DNA from: an uncultured Pseudoteredinibacter sp. | Lineage (GTDB): Bacteria; Pseudomonadota; Gammaproteobacteria; Pseudomonadales; Cellvibrionaceae | NCBI RefSeq assembly: GCF_947502065.1 | Contig: NZ_CANMYE010000004.1 | Coordinates: forward strand, 62,001 to 126,000 | DNA: 64,000 bases | Reading direction: 5' to 3' | Notes under the pieces: model-generated | What the model was told of the DNA's origin: nothing | What the model saw: only the letters and a program-made list of their open reading frames with translations | Database searches by the model: none | In this document: positions 44,119-53,305 of the stretch, in pieces | Position numbering within the stretch: position 1 is the stretch's first letter | Layout of the letters: each line of letters opens with the position of its first letter | Position numbers and translations under genes: made by a program

Positions 44119-44946
44119 ATGTCAAATCTAAAAGGTAAAACGATTTTTATCACCGGCGCTAGCCGGGGCATTGGCCGTGAGATCGCCTTACGAGCTGCCA
44201 AAGATGGCGCCAATATTGTCATCGCTGCAAAAAGTGATGAGCCGCATCCAAAGCTTCCGGGTACTATCCATACAGTAGCCGAAGAAGTGCGTGCAGCTGG
44301 CGGCCAAGCTTTGGCTTTAAAAGTTGATGTACGCGACGAAGCCCTAATCAATGAAGCGATGGATAAAGCCGTCGCTGAGTTTGGCGGTATCGATGCGCTA
44401 ATCAATAACGCTAGCGCGATCAACCTAACGAATGTGCAAGCCACCGAGTCAAAGCGCTTCGATTTAATGCATAGCATTAATACCCGCGGCACCCTGCTTT
44501 GCTCAAAAGCCGCCATTCCGCATTTAAAGAAATCCGATAACGGCCACATTATTACCTTGTCGCCGCCGATTAATTTAAACAAACATTGGCTCGGTGGGCA
44601 TATTCCTTATACCGTGACCAAATACTCGATGTCACTAATGACATTAGGTATCGCCGAAGAGCTTCGCGCTGATGGTGTAGCGGCTAACTGTCTATGGCCC
44701 AAAACCACTATCGCAACAGCGGCAGTAGAGTTTGCTATCGATGGCAGTCTACTTGCCAAATCTCGCACACCGGAGATTATGGCCGATGCCGCTTATGAAA
44801 TTCTTATCAGTGACAGCAAGCAGCTAAGTGGCGAAACTATTATTGATGAAGATATTCTACGCGAGCGTGGTTATGAAGATTTCAATAAATATTTAAATGA
44901 CCCTGAGTGTACTGATCTATTTATGGATCTATTTGTAGACGCTTAA
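44119..44946 (+). CDS. SDR-family oxidoreductase, HSDL2-like (AtuG-like position)
   Basis: A 275-residue short-chain dehydrogenase with TGASRGIGREIALRAAKDG, LINNASAINL and an intact YTVTK catalytic motif. The long loop AAKSDEPHPKLPGTIHTVAE after the second strand is characteristic of the hydroxysteroid dehydrogenase-like 2/AtuG group. It may oxidise a hydroxyacyl-CoA or alcohol intermediate. AAGGAG lies 10 bases before the ATG and 14 bases separate it from the carboxylase alpha stop. A strong terminator follows the gene. Confidence 0.92.
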   Translation: MSNLKGKTIFITGASRGIGREIALRAAKDGANIVIAAKSDEPHPKLPGTIHTVAEEVRAAGGQALALKVDVRDEALINEAMDKAVAEFGGIDALINNASAINLTNVQATESKRFDLMHSINTRGTLLCSKAAIPHLKKSDNGHIITLSPPINLNKHWLGGHIPYTVTKYSMSLMTLGIAEELRADGVAANCLWPKTTIATAAVEFAIDGSLLAKSRTPEIMADAAYEILISDSKQLSGETIIDEDILRERGYEDFNKYLNDPECTDLFMDLFVDA

Positions 44947-44974
44947 ATACTTTATTGCAGGCTACAAAACAAAA

Positions 44975-45005
44975 CCCGAGCGCTTAATGGCGCTCGGGCT
45001 TTTTG
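44975..45005 (+). terminator. Intrinsic terminator after the SDR gene
   Basis: The stem CCCGAGCGC (44975-44983) pairs with GCGCTCGGG (44990-44998) over a TTAATG-type loop and is followed by CTTTTTGCTTTT. It separates the first seven genes of the catabolic cluster from the synthetase gene, which probably has its own promoter or relies on read-through. Confidence 0.9.
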
Positions 45006-45077
45006 CTTTTAACAGATGTTGCTCGAACTGTGAAAAGTTAGAAAAGACAAATACATATAATAACGGAGCCAAACGCG

Positions 45078-46661
45078 ATGACCGACAGCAGCCTAAACCA
45101 AAATATCATTGAACGCGTCGCCATGGGCGATATGCTACGCCGCCGCAGCCGTGACAGTGGCGATCAACCGGCACTAGTTGATTTCCCAGGTGGTGAGCGA
45201 CGCGAATATACCTTTGCTCAGCTTAACAGCCGAGTAAACCAAATGGCCCACGGCCTGATAGCTAAAGGCATTAAGCAAGGTGAAAAGCTTGCCTTAGTTT
45301 CCAGTAACCGCAGCGATATGGTTGTTACCTACTTTGCCTGCTATAAACTTGGCGTTGTGGTTGTGCCCATTAACTTTATGCAGGGTGCCGATGATATTCG
45401 TTACAACCTGGAGCACAGTGAAACCGTTGCCGTGGTTTACGAAAATATTCTTGCCGATATCATTCGCCCAGCTATGGCAGGCAATGATGCGATCCGCTTA
45501 AGCGTACAAATCGGTGCCGAGCAAGGTGATGCCGATTGCAGTATGGAGGCCTTGATTGACGGTCAAAGCGATGCGGAAATTCTTGATCGCGTGATCAATG
45601 ATCGCGACACCGCCCATATGATTTATACCTCAGGCACCACATCTCGCCCCAAGGCCGTTGAGACTTCTCACCTAGCTTTGATGATTGCTGCATTAACCGG
45701 CGCACTAGAACTTGAGGTAAAAGAAGGCGGCTGCATGTTGCTCATCTTGCCGCTGTTCCACTGTGCTGCCTTATCCATGTCATTCCCAACCCTGCTGCGT
45801 CGTGGCAGCATCGTTATTCATAGCAGCTTTGACCCAGCGGCCGCTTTGGATGCCATCGAAAAAGACAAGGTAGATAACGCCACACTATTGCCAATGATGT
45901 GGAACGCTCTTACCGCTTACCCAGGCGTGGAAGAACGCGATCTCTCTTCATTTGATTTGGGCATTTACGCCATGGCCCCAATGGATGCTAAGAGCTTGCA
46001 AAGAGTACGTGATGTATTCGGCTGTAAAATGCATCTCGGTAGCGGCCAAACCGAATTTGCTCCAGCCGCTTGCTTGTTCCTAGATAAAAGCCCTACCGAA
46101 TTTGGTGAAGGTAATTACTGGGGTAAGCCGGTAGCGACGGTAGAGCAGGCCGTTATCGATGATGAAGGCAATGAAGTACCACAAGGCGAAATCGGCGAAA
46201 TCGTCTGGCGCGGTGCTCAGGCCATGAGCGGTTACTATAAAAACCCAGAAGCCTCAGCCGAAGCGAGCCAATTTGGTTGGCACCACAGTGGCGATTTAGG
46301 TTTGATTGATAAAGAAGGCCAGTTGCTGTTTGTGGATCGCAAAAAAGACACCATCAAATCCGGTGGCGAGAATGTATCTTCCATGAAGGTGGAGCAGTCA
46401 TTGCTATCGTTTGGCGGCATTATGCAGGCCGCCGCATTTGGTGTGCCTCATCCTCACTGGGGCGAAGCCGTGTGCGCCTGTGTTGTACCAAGTGGCGAGA
46501 AAGAATTGGATGAAGAAACAATTATTAATCACTGTAAACAGGAGCTAGGCGGCTTTGAAGTGCCAAAGAAAGTCTTTATCGCCGAAGCGCTACCAATGAC
46601 AGGGACTGGCAAAGTCAGAAAAGTAGAACTGCGCCAGATGCATCAAAACCTGTTCTCCTAA
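45078..46661 (+). CDS. AMP-forming acyl-CoA synthetase (AtuH-like position)
   Basis: A 527-residue adenylate-forming ligase with the P-loop MIYTSGTTSRPKAVE, the adenine-site YAMAPMD and LGSGQTEFAP, the hinge GWHHSGDLGLID, LFVDRKKDTIKSGGENV and the C-terminal MTGTGKVRKVEL with the catalytic Lys. The P-loop is unusual in reading TTSRPKAV where most members have TTGxPKGV. It should activate the free acid that enters the pathway (citronellate or another branched acid). GGAG precedes the ATG, and it lies after the terminator of the main operon. Confidence 0.93.
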   Translation: MTDSSLNQNIIERVAMGDMLRRRSRDSGDQPALVDFPGGERREYTFAQLNSRVNQMAHGLIAKGIKQGEKLALVSSNRSDMVVTYFACYKLGVVVVPINFMQGADDIRYNLEHSETVAVVYENILADIIRPAMAGNDAIRLSVQIGAEQGDADCSMEALIDGQSDAEILDRVINDRDTAHMIYTSGTTSRPKAVETSHLALMIAALTGALELEVKEGGCMLLILPLFHCAALSMSFPTLLRRGSIVIHSSFDPAAALDAIEKDKVDNATLLPMMWNALTAYPGVEERDLSSFDLGIYAMAPMDAKSLQRVRDVFGCKMHLGSGQTEFAPAACLFLDKSPTEFGEGNYWGKPVATVEQAVIDDEGNEVPQGEIGEIVWRGAQAMSGYYKNPEASAEASQFGWHHSGDLGLIDKEGQLLFVDRKKDTIKSGGENVSSMKVEQSLLSFGGIMQAAAFGVPHPHWGEAVCACVVPSGEKELDEETIINHCKQELGGFEVPKKVFIAEALPMTGTGKVRKVELRQMHQNLFS

Positions 46662-47268
46662 TGCCTAACGGGGTCAGAACCCATGGGTTCTGACCCCACA
46701 CCGAAGCCGCCTCACTCAAAACTACCAAGCAATTCTCACACTAACACCAAGCTAAATCGCATACCTCGACAAGCCCAACTACCCACACAAACAAAAACGG
46801 CCCCGAAACGGGGTCAGAACCCAAAGGTTCTGACCCCACATCGAAGCCGCCTCACTCAAAACAACCAAGCAATTCTCACAGTAACACCAAGCTAAATCGC
46901 ATACCTCGACAAGCCCAACCACCCGCACAAACAAAAACGGCCCCGAAACGGAGTCAGAACCCACGGGTTCTGACCCCACATCGAAGCCGCCTCACTCAAA
47001 ACTACCAAGCAATTCTCACACTAACACCAAGCTAAACCGCATACCTCGACAAGCCCAACTACCCGCACAAACAAAAACGGCCCCGAAACGGGGTCAGAAC
47101 CCAATGGTTCTGACCCCACATCGGAGCCGCTTCACTTAAAGCCACAGGCTAACTCGTCAAAAGCACCAAGCTTAAACCTAGTAGATCTCGAAAAGAATCC
47201 AAATAAATATCTATAGGTCGATGGCTTTGAGTTGGGGTCAGAAGCTATCGCTTCTGACCCCGATATCA
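46662..47268. repeat. Tandem array of 140-bp units with GGGGTCAGAACCC palindromes
   Basis: Palindromes begin at 46670, 46810, 46950 and 47090, exactly 140 bases apart. A fifth, decayed one is at 47234. The intervening unit (AAGCAATTCTCACACTAACA, CGCATACCTCGACAAGCCCA, CACAAACAAAAACGGCCCCG) is almost identical in three copies and degenerates after 47118. The third palindrome carries one mismatch (GGAGTCAG). The polar flank is inverted (ATCGAAGCCG) compared with the 35-kb array. There is no coding potential. Confidence 0.95.
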
Positions 47269-47619
47269 TTAGGCTAGCTCACGCTTGCCATAGAAGGCGT
47301 CCATCAAACCACCTACTTCTACGTTCTCTGCAATTGCCTGCGCGTCTAATGCCGCCTTAACCGCAGCGATATCTTCTTCAGTTGCAGAGCCATAACGCTC
47401 TCCAGAAGTCACAATACCGTAGAAACGGCCATCACAATCACCCAAGTTAACGTACAAATCACGAGAGCCAATCACTTCAACCAACGCATCGAAGAACTGA
47501 TCGTATTCTTCCTGAGACGCCTCTTTAACATCACAAGCAAACTCAAAACCCTGGATAGCAAACTCATCCAAGTACAATTTTTTACGCAAACGGCGGTTGC
47601 GTTTTGGAGCATCACTCAT
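47269..47619 (-). CDS. yggL: YggL-family 50S ribosome-binding protein
   Basis: The ATG at 47619 gives 116 residues starting MSDAPKRNRRLRKKLYLDEF, which is the characteristic YggL (DUF469) opening. The longer frame from 47715 adds 32 residues that do not look like it. The middle (GFEFACDVKEASQEEYDQFF) and the end (VGGLMDAFYG) match the family layout. E. coli YggL binds the large ribosomal subunit and affects its assembly. A single gene, between the tandem array and the divergent putP. Confidence 0.9.
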   Translation of the reverse strand: MSDAPKRNRRLRKKLYLDEFAIQGFEFACDVKEASQEEYDQFFDALVEVIGSRDLYVNLGDCDGRFYGIVTSGERYGSATEEDIAAVKAALDAQAIAENVEVGGLMDAFYGKRELA

Positions 47620-47896
47620 CTTACTGACCTTTATAAAAAATAAACCTGTACAGCGCCTAAGCCTTAGTCTAGGCCCTATACCTTGAAAATCGGCGCCATT
47701 ATAACTAAGTTGCAAGAGGATTGTTGCCTCTGGCTGATGAAACCCTATATCTTGCCGCTACAGCCCCCTCTGAGCTTATAAAGCCCTTAAATCAAGCCTG
47801 CCCCCCAACGAATCTTAGGAAGCCGTTTTCCAAGCTGGACATTTGCCAGCTCGGCAAGTAAAAAGAGCCCACACTAACTATAAAAGCTCTATTCTT

Positions 47897-49324
47897 ATGC
47901 TAGAACTCAACTCCGCAGTCATTATCACTTTCGTGCTGTATTTGGCCGTTATACTTGGCATAGGCATCTACGCCTGGCTAAAAACCCGCAATGCTAGCGA
48001 TTACTTCTTAGGCGGCCGTAATCTATCGCCTTTTGTTGCAGCAATCAGTGCCGGTGCCTCGGATATGAGTGGCTGGGTACTCTTAGGGCTACCAGGGGCT
48101 GCCTATCTATCTGGCCTGGATAATCTTTGGATCGCCCTTGGCCTATTAATAGGCGTAGCAGCAAACTGGATGCTGTGTGCCAAACCATTGCGACAAGCAA
48201 GCCAAGAGCTGGATGTGGTCACGCTACCAAAATATTTACAGCAAAAGTTTGATCCAAGCGGACGCGTTCTACAGGCGATTGCCTCTATCTTTATTTTATT
48301 GTTCTTCTTGTTTTATGTAGCAGCCGGACTCATCGGAGGCGGCAAGTTGTTTGAAGCGGTATTTGGCTTAGATTATTACTGGGCCGTTATTGTGGGCACC
48401 GCCATCGTCATCTTTTATACCTTGTTTGGTGGTTTCTTGGCGGTTTCCTGGACGGATGTATTCCAAGGCTTGCTGATGTCTGCGGCACTGTTAATGGTGC
48501 CTATCGCGGTTATGAACAATGCTGGCGGCATTGATCCCTTCTTTGCCGAGATCGATAAAATTAACCCGCATATGCTGAACCCCTGGACTGATAAAAATGG
48601 TGAAACATTAAGCGCTATCGCCATTATTAGCTTAATGGGTTGGGGCCTGGGGTATTTTGGTCAGCCTCATATTTTGGCTCGCTTTAAAGCTATCGCCTCA
48701 GCGGATCAGGTAAAAAGTGCCACCCGTATTGCGTTAGTGTGGACCTTCTTTATCTTTGTCGGGGCTATTCTTATAGGCCTTGCTGGTAATGTGCAATTCG
48801 CCACGCCGATTGATGATAGCGAAAAAATCTTTATGGCTTTGGTTAGTGCCCTCTTTCATCCTTTTGTTGCCGGTATCTTATTGGCTGCGATTTTAGCGGC
48901 AATTATGAGTACAGTGGATTCCCAGTTGCTGGTTAGCTCTTCTGCGCTGGCTGAAGATCTCTATCCAGTGATCCGAAAAGAGCCACTAAGCCCAGAGCAG
49001 CGTTTACGTATCGGGCAATATGCGGTTGCGGGCTTGTCTATCTTGGCGGTTCTTTTGGCGATGGATAAAAACAGCAAGGTATTGGATGTGGTGTCTTATG
49101 CTTGGGCTGGCCTAGGCGCCTCTTTAGGCCCGGCTATTTTGTTGAGCCTGTACTGGAATGGCATGAACAAACACGGCGCCTTAGCGGGTGTTATTGTTGG
49201 TGGTTTAACGGTAATTATTTGGGCTCAGTTTAAGCAGGATTTATGGGGTCTATATGAATTAATCCCCGCCTTTGTATTTTCATTTATCAGTATCTTGCTG
49301 GTAAGCCGCGCCACTTCAAAATAA
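47897..49324 (+). CDS. putP: Sodium/proline symporter
   Basis: The ATG at 47897 begins MLELNSAVIITFVLYLAVIL. The longer frame from a TTG at 47843 is unlikely. A 475-residue protein with about 13 membrane helices and the Na+/solute symporter signatures NASDYFLGGRNLSPFVAAIS, SAGASDMSGWVLLGLPGAAY and SLMGWGLGYFGQPHILARFK. It takes up proline with Na+ and may serve osmoprotection or catabolism. No putA lies in the window. Confidence 0.94.
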   Translation: MLELNSAVIITFVLYLAVILGIGIYAWLKTRNASDYFLGGRNLSPFVAAISAGASDMSGWVLLGLPGAAYLSGLDNLWIALGLLIGVAANWMLCAKPLRQASQELDVVTLPKYLQQKFDPSGRVLQAIASIFILLFFLFYVAAGLIGGGKLFEAVFGLDYYWAVIVGTAIVIFYTLFGGFLAVSWTDVFQGLLMSAALLMVPIAVMNNAGGIDPFFAEIDKINPHMLNPWTDKNGETLSAIAIISLMGWGLGYFGQPHILARFKAIASADQVKSATRIALVWTFFIFVGAILIGLAGNVQFATPIDDSEKIFMALVSALFHPFVAGILLAAILAAIMSTVDSQLLVSSSALAEDLYPVIRKEPLSPEQRLRIGQYAVAGLSILAVLLAMDKNSKVLDVVSYAWAGLGASLGPAILLSLYWNGMNKHGALAGVIVGGLTVIIWAQFKQDLWGLYELIPAFVFSFISILLVSRATSK

Positions 49325-49351
49325 ACGGCAGTGGGGGGGCGCCCCGCCGCC

Positions 49352-49533
49352 GGGGTCGAAACCTCATAGGTTCCGACCCCACGTCGAAGCCGTTAGCTTT
49401 AAATCCTCACCTAAAGTATCGAGTTAGCAAGAGCAATCACTTGCAAAGCATTCGCCTCAAGACTTCTTCAGATTAATTACCAGTTGTGAGAACTCGGCTT
49501 CGATAGGGGTCAGAACCCATGGGTTCTGACCCC
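49352..49533. repeat. Two GGGGTCAGA-family palindromes in opposite polarity
   Basis: The first (49352-49380) is a variant with GGGGTCGAAACCT and AGGTTCCGACCCC arms, followed by the inverted flank CGTCGAAGCCG. The second (49506-49533) is the standard 28-mer preceded by CGGCTTCGAT. The pair is a head-to-head arrangement 154 bases apart that fills the gap between convergent putP and frmB. Confidence 0.9.
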
Positions 49534-49542
49534 AGTTTTGAA

Positions 49543-50376
49543 TTACTTTAAAAAACGAGAATGGAAGCGTAGATGCTCTTCAATAAAACTAGCGATAAAA
49601 AAGTAGCTGTGGTCGTAACCTGCATGCAGGCCATACTCCACATCAACCCCCTCTACTTTTGCAGCCGCCAAAAATAATTCTGGCTTTAACTGCTCCTGCA
49701 AAAAGTTATCCGCTTCACCTTGATCAATTTTGATGGGCAGTTTCCAACCGCGCTCTAACATTAGGGCTGTTGCATCATATTCTTGCCAGGCGGTTTGATC
49801 GACCCCCAAGTAACCCGCCAAAGCTTTATGCCCCCAAGGACACTGGCTAGGCGCACAGATCGGCGCAAAGGCCGAAACACTGCGGTATTGCTCTGGGTTT
49901 TTAAGCGCGATGGTTAATGCACCATGGCCACCCATTGAATGCCCCATAATTGAGGTGCAGCTCAAATCTAAAGGCAATTCAACTAATAAGCGTGGTAACT
50001 CATGTACAACATAATCGTACATTTTATAGTGCTGATCAAAAGGCGCTTGAGTGGCATTAAGATAAAAGCCTGCACCTAAACCAAAGTCATAAGCTGCACT
50101 TGGATCATCGGGCACTTGCTCGCCACGAGGGCTGGTATCCGGGCAAACAATAGCGATACCCAGCTCAGCGGCCACTCGTTGCGCTCCTGCCTTGGTAACA
50201 AAGTTTTCATCCGTACAGGTTAAACCCGACAACCAAAAAACCACCGGCACCACTTCGCTCTGTGCTTGCGGTGGTAAATACACCGAAAACACCATATCGC
50301 AATCTAGGCAGCTAGAATTATGTTTGTACTGGCGCTGCACGCCGCCAAAACTCATTTGTTGACTCACCAATTCCAT
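49543..50376 (-). CDS. frmB: S-formylglutathione hydrolase
   Basis: A 277-residue esterase of the FghA/esterase D family: FWLSGLTCTDENFVTKAGAQ, SPRGEQVPDDPSAAYDFGLG, nucleophile elbow IMGHSMGGHGAL (Ser in GHSMG), then the acid in IDQGEADNFL and the His in GYDHSYFFI. It hydrolyses S-formylglutathione to formate and glutathione, the second step of formaldehyde detoxification. The gene is 12 bases after the alcohol dehydrogenase gene. Confidence 0.95.
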   Translation of the reverse strand: MELVSQQMSFGGVQRQYKHNSSCLDCDMVFSVYLPPQAQSEVVPVVFWLSGLTCTDENFVTKAGAQRVAAELGIAIVCPDTSPRGEQVPDDPSAAYDFGLGAGFYLNATQAPFDQHYKMYDYVVHELPRLLVELPLDLSCTSIMGHSMGGHGALTIALKNPEQYRSVSAFAPICAPSQCPWGHKALAGYLGVDQTAWQEYDATALMLERGWKLPIKIDQGEADNFLQEQLKPELFLAAAKVEGVDVEYGLHAGYDHSYFFIASFIEEHLRFHSRFLK

Positions 50377-50388
50377 ATCGCTAACGCC

Positions 50389-51495
50389 TTAGTAGAGAAT
50401 AACTGAACGAATACTTTCGCCTTTATGCATCAAATCAAAGGCTTTATTGATATCGTCTAGCGGCATGGTATGGGTAATCATATCGTCGATATTAATTTTG
50501 CCATCCATATACCAATCAACAATTTTAGGTACATCGGTACGACCGCGAGCGCCACCAAAAGCTGTGCCCTTCCAAGAGCGGCCAGTTACTAACTGGAACG
50601 GTCGCGTTGAAATTTCCTGGCCAGCACCAGCAACACCAATAATATAAGATTCACCCCAACCTTTATGGCAACACTCCAAAGCTTGGCGCATAGTATTTAC
50701 ATTACCGATACACTCAAAGGAATAATCCGCACCACCAGCGGTTAGCTGAATAATATGATCCACCACATTTTCTACATCTCGCGGATTAATAAAATCCGTC
50801 ATGCCAAATTGAGCAGCTAACTTTGCTTTCTCGGGGTTAAGATCAACACCAATAATTTTATTGGCACCTACCATCTTGGCACCTTGAATTACATTCAATC
50901 CAATGCCACCCAAACCAAACACAACGACGTTAGCACCAGGTTCTACTTTCGCGTCGAAAGCAACTGCGCCAACCCCTGTGGTAACACCACAGCCGATATA
51001 ACAAATTTTCTCGAAAGGTGCGTCTTCACGAACTTTTGCCACAGCGATTTCTGGCAACACAGTATAATTAGAAAAAGTAGAGCAACCCATATAATGCAAA
51101 ATAGGCTGGCCATCTAAAGAGAAACGGCTGCTGCCATCAGGCATTAAGCCTTGACCTTGAGTTTCGCGAATGGATTGGCAGAGATTGGTTTTAGGATGCA
51201 AACAAAATTTACACTGACGACACTCCGGGGTGTACAAAGGAATAACATGATCGCCTGGTTTTACGCTAGTAACACCAGCACCCACATCAACAACAACACC
51301 AGCCCCTTCATGGCCTAAAATCGCTGGGAATGCACCTTCAGGATCGTCTCCAGATAAAGTAAAGGCATCGGTATGGCAGACACCTGTTGCTTTAATTTCA
51401 ACCAACACTTCACCGGCCTGCGGGCCCTGTAAATCAACATCCACAACTTGCAGGTCTTGCCCTGCTGCAAACGCCACGGCTGCACGTGTTTTCAT
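50389..51495 (-). CDS. frmA: S-(hydroxymethyl)glutathione dehydrogenase, class III alcohol dehydrogenase
   Basis: A 368-residue zinc alcohol dehydrogenase with [28 protein letters not shown] (catalytic Zn), the four-Cys structural zinc loop in [15 protein letters not shown], the class III segment [14 protein letters not shown] and NAD-binding [16 protein letters not shown]. It oxidises the formaldehyde-glutathione adduct and also acts as GSNO reductase. Operon with frmB; no FrmR-type repressor is present. Confidence 0.96.
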   Translation of the reverse strand: MKTRAAVAFAAGQDLQVVDVDLQGPQAGEVLVEIKATGVCHTDAFTLSGDDPEGAFPAILGHEGAGVVVDVGAGVTSVKPGDHVIPLYTPECRQCKFCLHPKTNLCQSIRETQGQGLMPDGSSRFSLDGQPILHYMGCSTFSNYTVLPEIAVAKVREDAPFEKICYIGCGVTTGVGAVAFDAKVEPGANVVVFGLGGIGLNVIQGAKMVGANKIIGVDLNPEKAKLAAQFGMTDFINPRDVENVVDHIIQLTAGGADYSFECIGNVNTMRQALECCHKGWGESYIIGVAGAGQEISTRPFQLVTGRSWKGTAFGGARGRTDVPKIVDWYMDGKINIDDMITHTMPLDDINKAFDLMHKGESIRSVILY

Positions 51496-51642
51496 CGCTA
51501 ATCCTTACATCAATTATCATCAAAAGCTGACTATAGATGACTTAGCGGGAAATAACACTAGAGGGGAATTAAAATGTGTTTGAAAACACAGAGAAAGAAA
51601 GAATGGAAAGAAAGGTGGCGGGTATACACCCGCCAATTAAGC

Positions 51643-51945
51643 TTACTTCAAGCTAGCGTAGTAGGCGGCTACATTTGCCATATCGGCATCCGACAACAAT
51701 GCCGCTTGTGCTTTCATAACAGGATCTGGGCGCTTGCCAGATTTAAAGTCTTTCATTTGCTTGAGTAAATACTGTTCTTTTTGACCCGCCAAATTAGGGT
51801 ACAAAGGAATCGCGCTAATACCATTGGCACCGTGGCAAGCGGCGCAAACCGCGGCTTTTGCCTTACCTGCTGCAGGATCAGCAGACATGGCCAGTGGCGC
51901 TACAGACATGGTGGCACCTAAAACAACTAGGGCTAATTTCTTCAT
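51643..51945 (-). CDS. Class I cytochrome c, periplasmic
   Basis: A 100-residue protein with a signal peptide (residues 1-22, ending LAMSA), the haem motif CAACHGANG near residue 36, and a likely axial Met in the [11 protein letters not shown] region. The end [12 protein letters not shown] is typical of small c-type cytochromes of the c5/c4 half type. It should carry electrons in the periplasm. It stands alone upstream (on the minus strand) of the frmA gene by about 150 bases. Confidence 0.9.
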   Translation of the reverse strand: MKKLALVVLGATMSVAPLAMSADPAAGKAKAAVCAACHGANGISAIPLYPNLAGQKEQYLLKQMKDFKSGKRPDPVMKAQAALLSDADMANVAAYYASLK

Positions 51946-52470
51946 GGATTACACTCCGTTTATCAGACATATCACGTTGAGCACTACGCTTAAGGTAATA
52001 CTCATCACAGGTACTACTCATTTTTAGATATGCGGTTCCAGCTAATGCCTGCCGCAATTATTAGTAATCATGCATATTCAGTATAACGAGCTAGCCTGAA
52101 TGGTAACATGCTGGCCACTCCAAGAGGATAAGTTCAAAGCTTTGCCCAAAACCCCAAGCTAGAGCTGCCCATAACTATTGTAATTTTAGACAATCTGCAA
52201 AGATTTGACCCACCTCAAAGTGCCCACATTTAAAAGCTTAATTAATAGCACTAATCTGCCCAACTGCTGTAGAGCCTAAGCTTTGCTTTTGCTATGATGG
52301 CTCGATAGGCCAATAATAAACATGCGCAAACCTCCATCATTTAGTGCAAATTTTAAACAACAGGCCAACACCGCCAAAAGCGGGAAGAATAAGAGTAAAG
52401 AATGTACAGATTGAGTTGGCGTACGGCCAAGCAATCCTTATTATTCAAGACCTATGTTTGCTAGGGATTA
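51946..52470. other. Divergent intergenic region between cytochrome c and FecI-like gene
   Basis: A gap of 525 bases that should hold the promoters of both flanking genes. A 30-codon frame (52322-52414, MRKPPSFSANFKQQANTAKS then a basic tail) is the only hint of a small protein. It has no SD-like sequence I trust and is not called as a gene. No strong repeat seen. Confidence 0.5.
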
Positions 52471-53037
52471 ATGAGTAACAACAACAAAAGCAATAGCTCC
52501 GAAGGCAAGTGTCCAGAAAAAAACAAGACTATTCTGGAACAGTTGTTTAACGAACATGCTCCGGGCTTGATTAGATTTCTTGCCCGTAAAACGCGCAACC
52601 ACGAAGATGCTGAAGATATTGCTCAGGGTGCCTTCTTGCGCATTCAAAAACTCGAAAACCTCGATAAACTCGACAACCCTCGGGCCTACCTTTACCAAAC
52701 CGCCTCTAACCTAGCCATCGACCAGCTGCGCCGGGCCAAACTACATCGCGGTTATCTGCAGAGCGAAACCCCGACCGCACCGGAAATCGAAGAATCTTCT
52801 GGCAACTATGTTGATCAAGCCACCCCAGAAAGGCTGCTATCAGCGAAAGAAGAGCTTGTTCAGATTGAAGAAACTATTTCTGACCTGCCCTTTAAAGCCC
52901 GTCAAGCCTTCTTACTTCATCGCACCAAGGGCTTAGCCTACAGCGATATTGCCAAAGAAATGGGCGTCTCAGTTAGCTCTGTTGAAAAGTATATCTTGCT
53001 CGCTTTGCGACAATGCCACCAAGCTTTAAAGCACTAA
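52471..53037 (+). CDS. FecI-like ECF sigma factor
   Basis: A 188-residue extracytoplasmic-function sigma factor. Region 2 is NEHAPGLIRFLARKTRNHED, AEDIAQGAFLRIQKLENL and ASNLAIDQLRRAKLHRG. Region 4 is ISDLPFKARQAFLLHRTKGL and SYSDIAKEMGVSVSSVEKYI (the last close to the C-terminus). It forms a cell-surface signalling unit with the FecR homologue and the STN-bearing receptor downstream. Confidence 0.95.
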   Translation: MSNNNKSNSSEGKCPEKNKTILEQLFNEHAPGLIRFLARKTRNHEDAEDIAQGAFLRIQKLENLDKLDNPRAYLYQTASNLAIDQLRRAKLHRGYLQSETPTAPEIEESSGNYVDQATPERLLSAKEELVQIEETISDLPFKARQAFLLHRTKGLAYSDIAKEMGVSVSSVEKYILLALRQCHQALKH

Positions 53038-53305
53038 ACTTCCCTTCAAATCTGCCGTTAGTCTCACCGTTAATCCGACTCACCGAGAAAATTCAATTTT
53101 TTTGAATTTAATAATGCGGAAACTGTCATATTAACCGTCTAAGCTATGTGTAAACCGGAACAATTGGGAATACAAAAAAACGAATGCCAAATTTTATTTT
53201 GTGCAGCGATACAATTACCAACTTTTCCACCTTGATATTTGAAAATTAGAACCAGTTACGCGACATTCAGCCAAAAACGAAAGTTTTATGTTGCAAGGAA
53301 CGACA

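Noticed and set aside
44034-44582. 182-codon minus-strand frame across the SDR gene
   Set aside because: Shadow of the intact SDR with conserved motifs on the plus strand.
36582-46661. Reading the cluster as a leucine (liu) degradation operon
   Set aside because: The order of beta subunit, dehydrogenase, hydratase, alpha and the two flanking SDRs fits atu, not liu, and there is no HMG-CoA lyase or MerR-type regulator.
46683-46979. ORFs of 66-70 codons on both strands inside the 140-bp array
   Set aside because: They arise from repeated non-coding units and follow the repeat period, not a gene.
52322-52414. 30-codon basic ORF upstream of the FecI-like gene
   Set aside because: No convincing ribosome-binding site and no known small-protein match; left as a remark in the intergenic entry.
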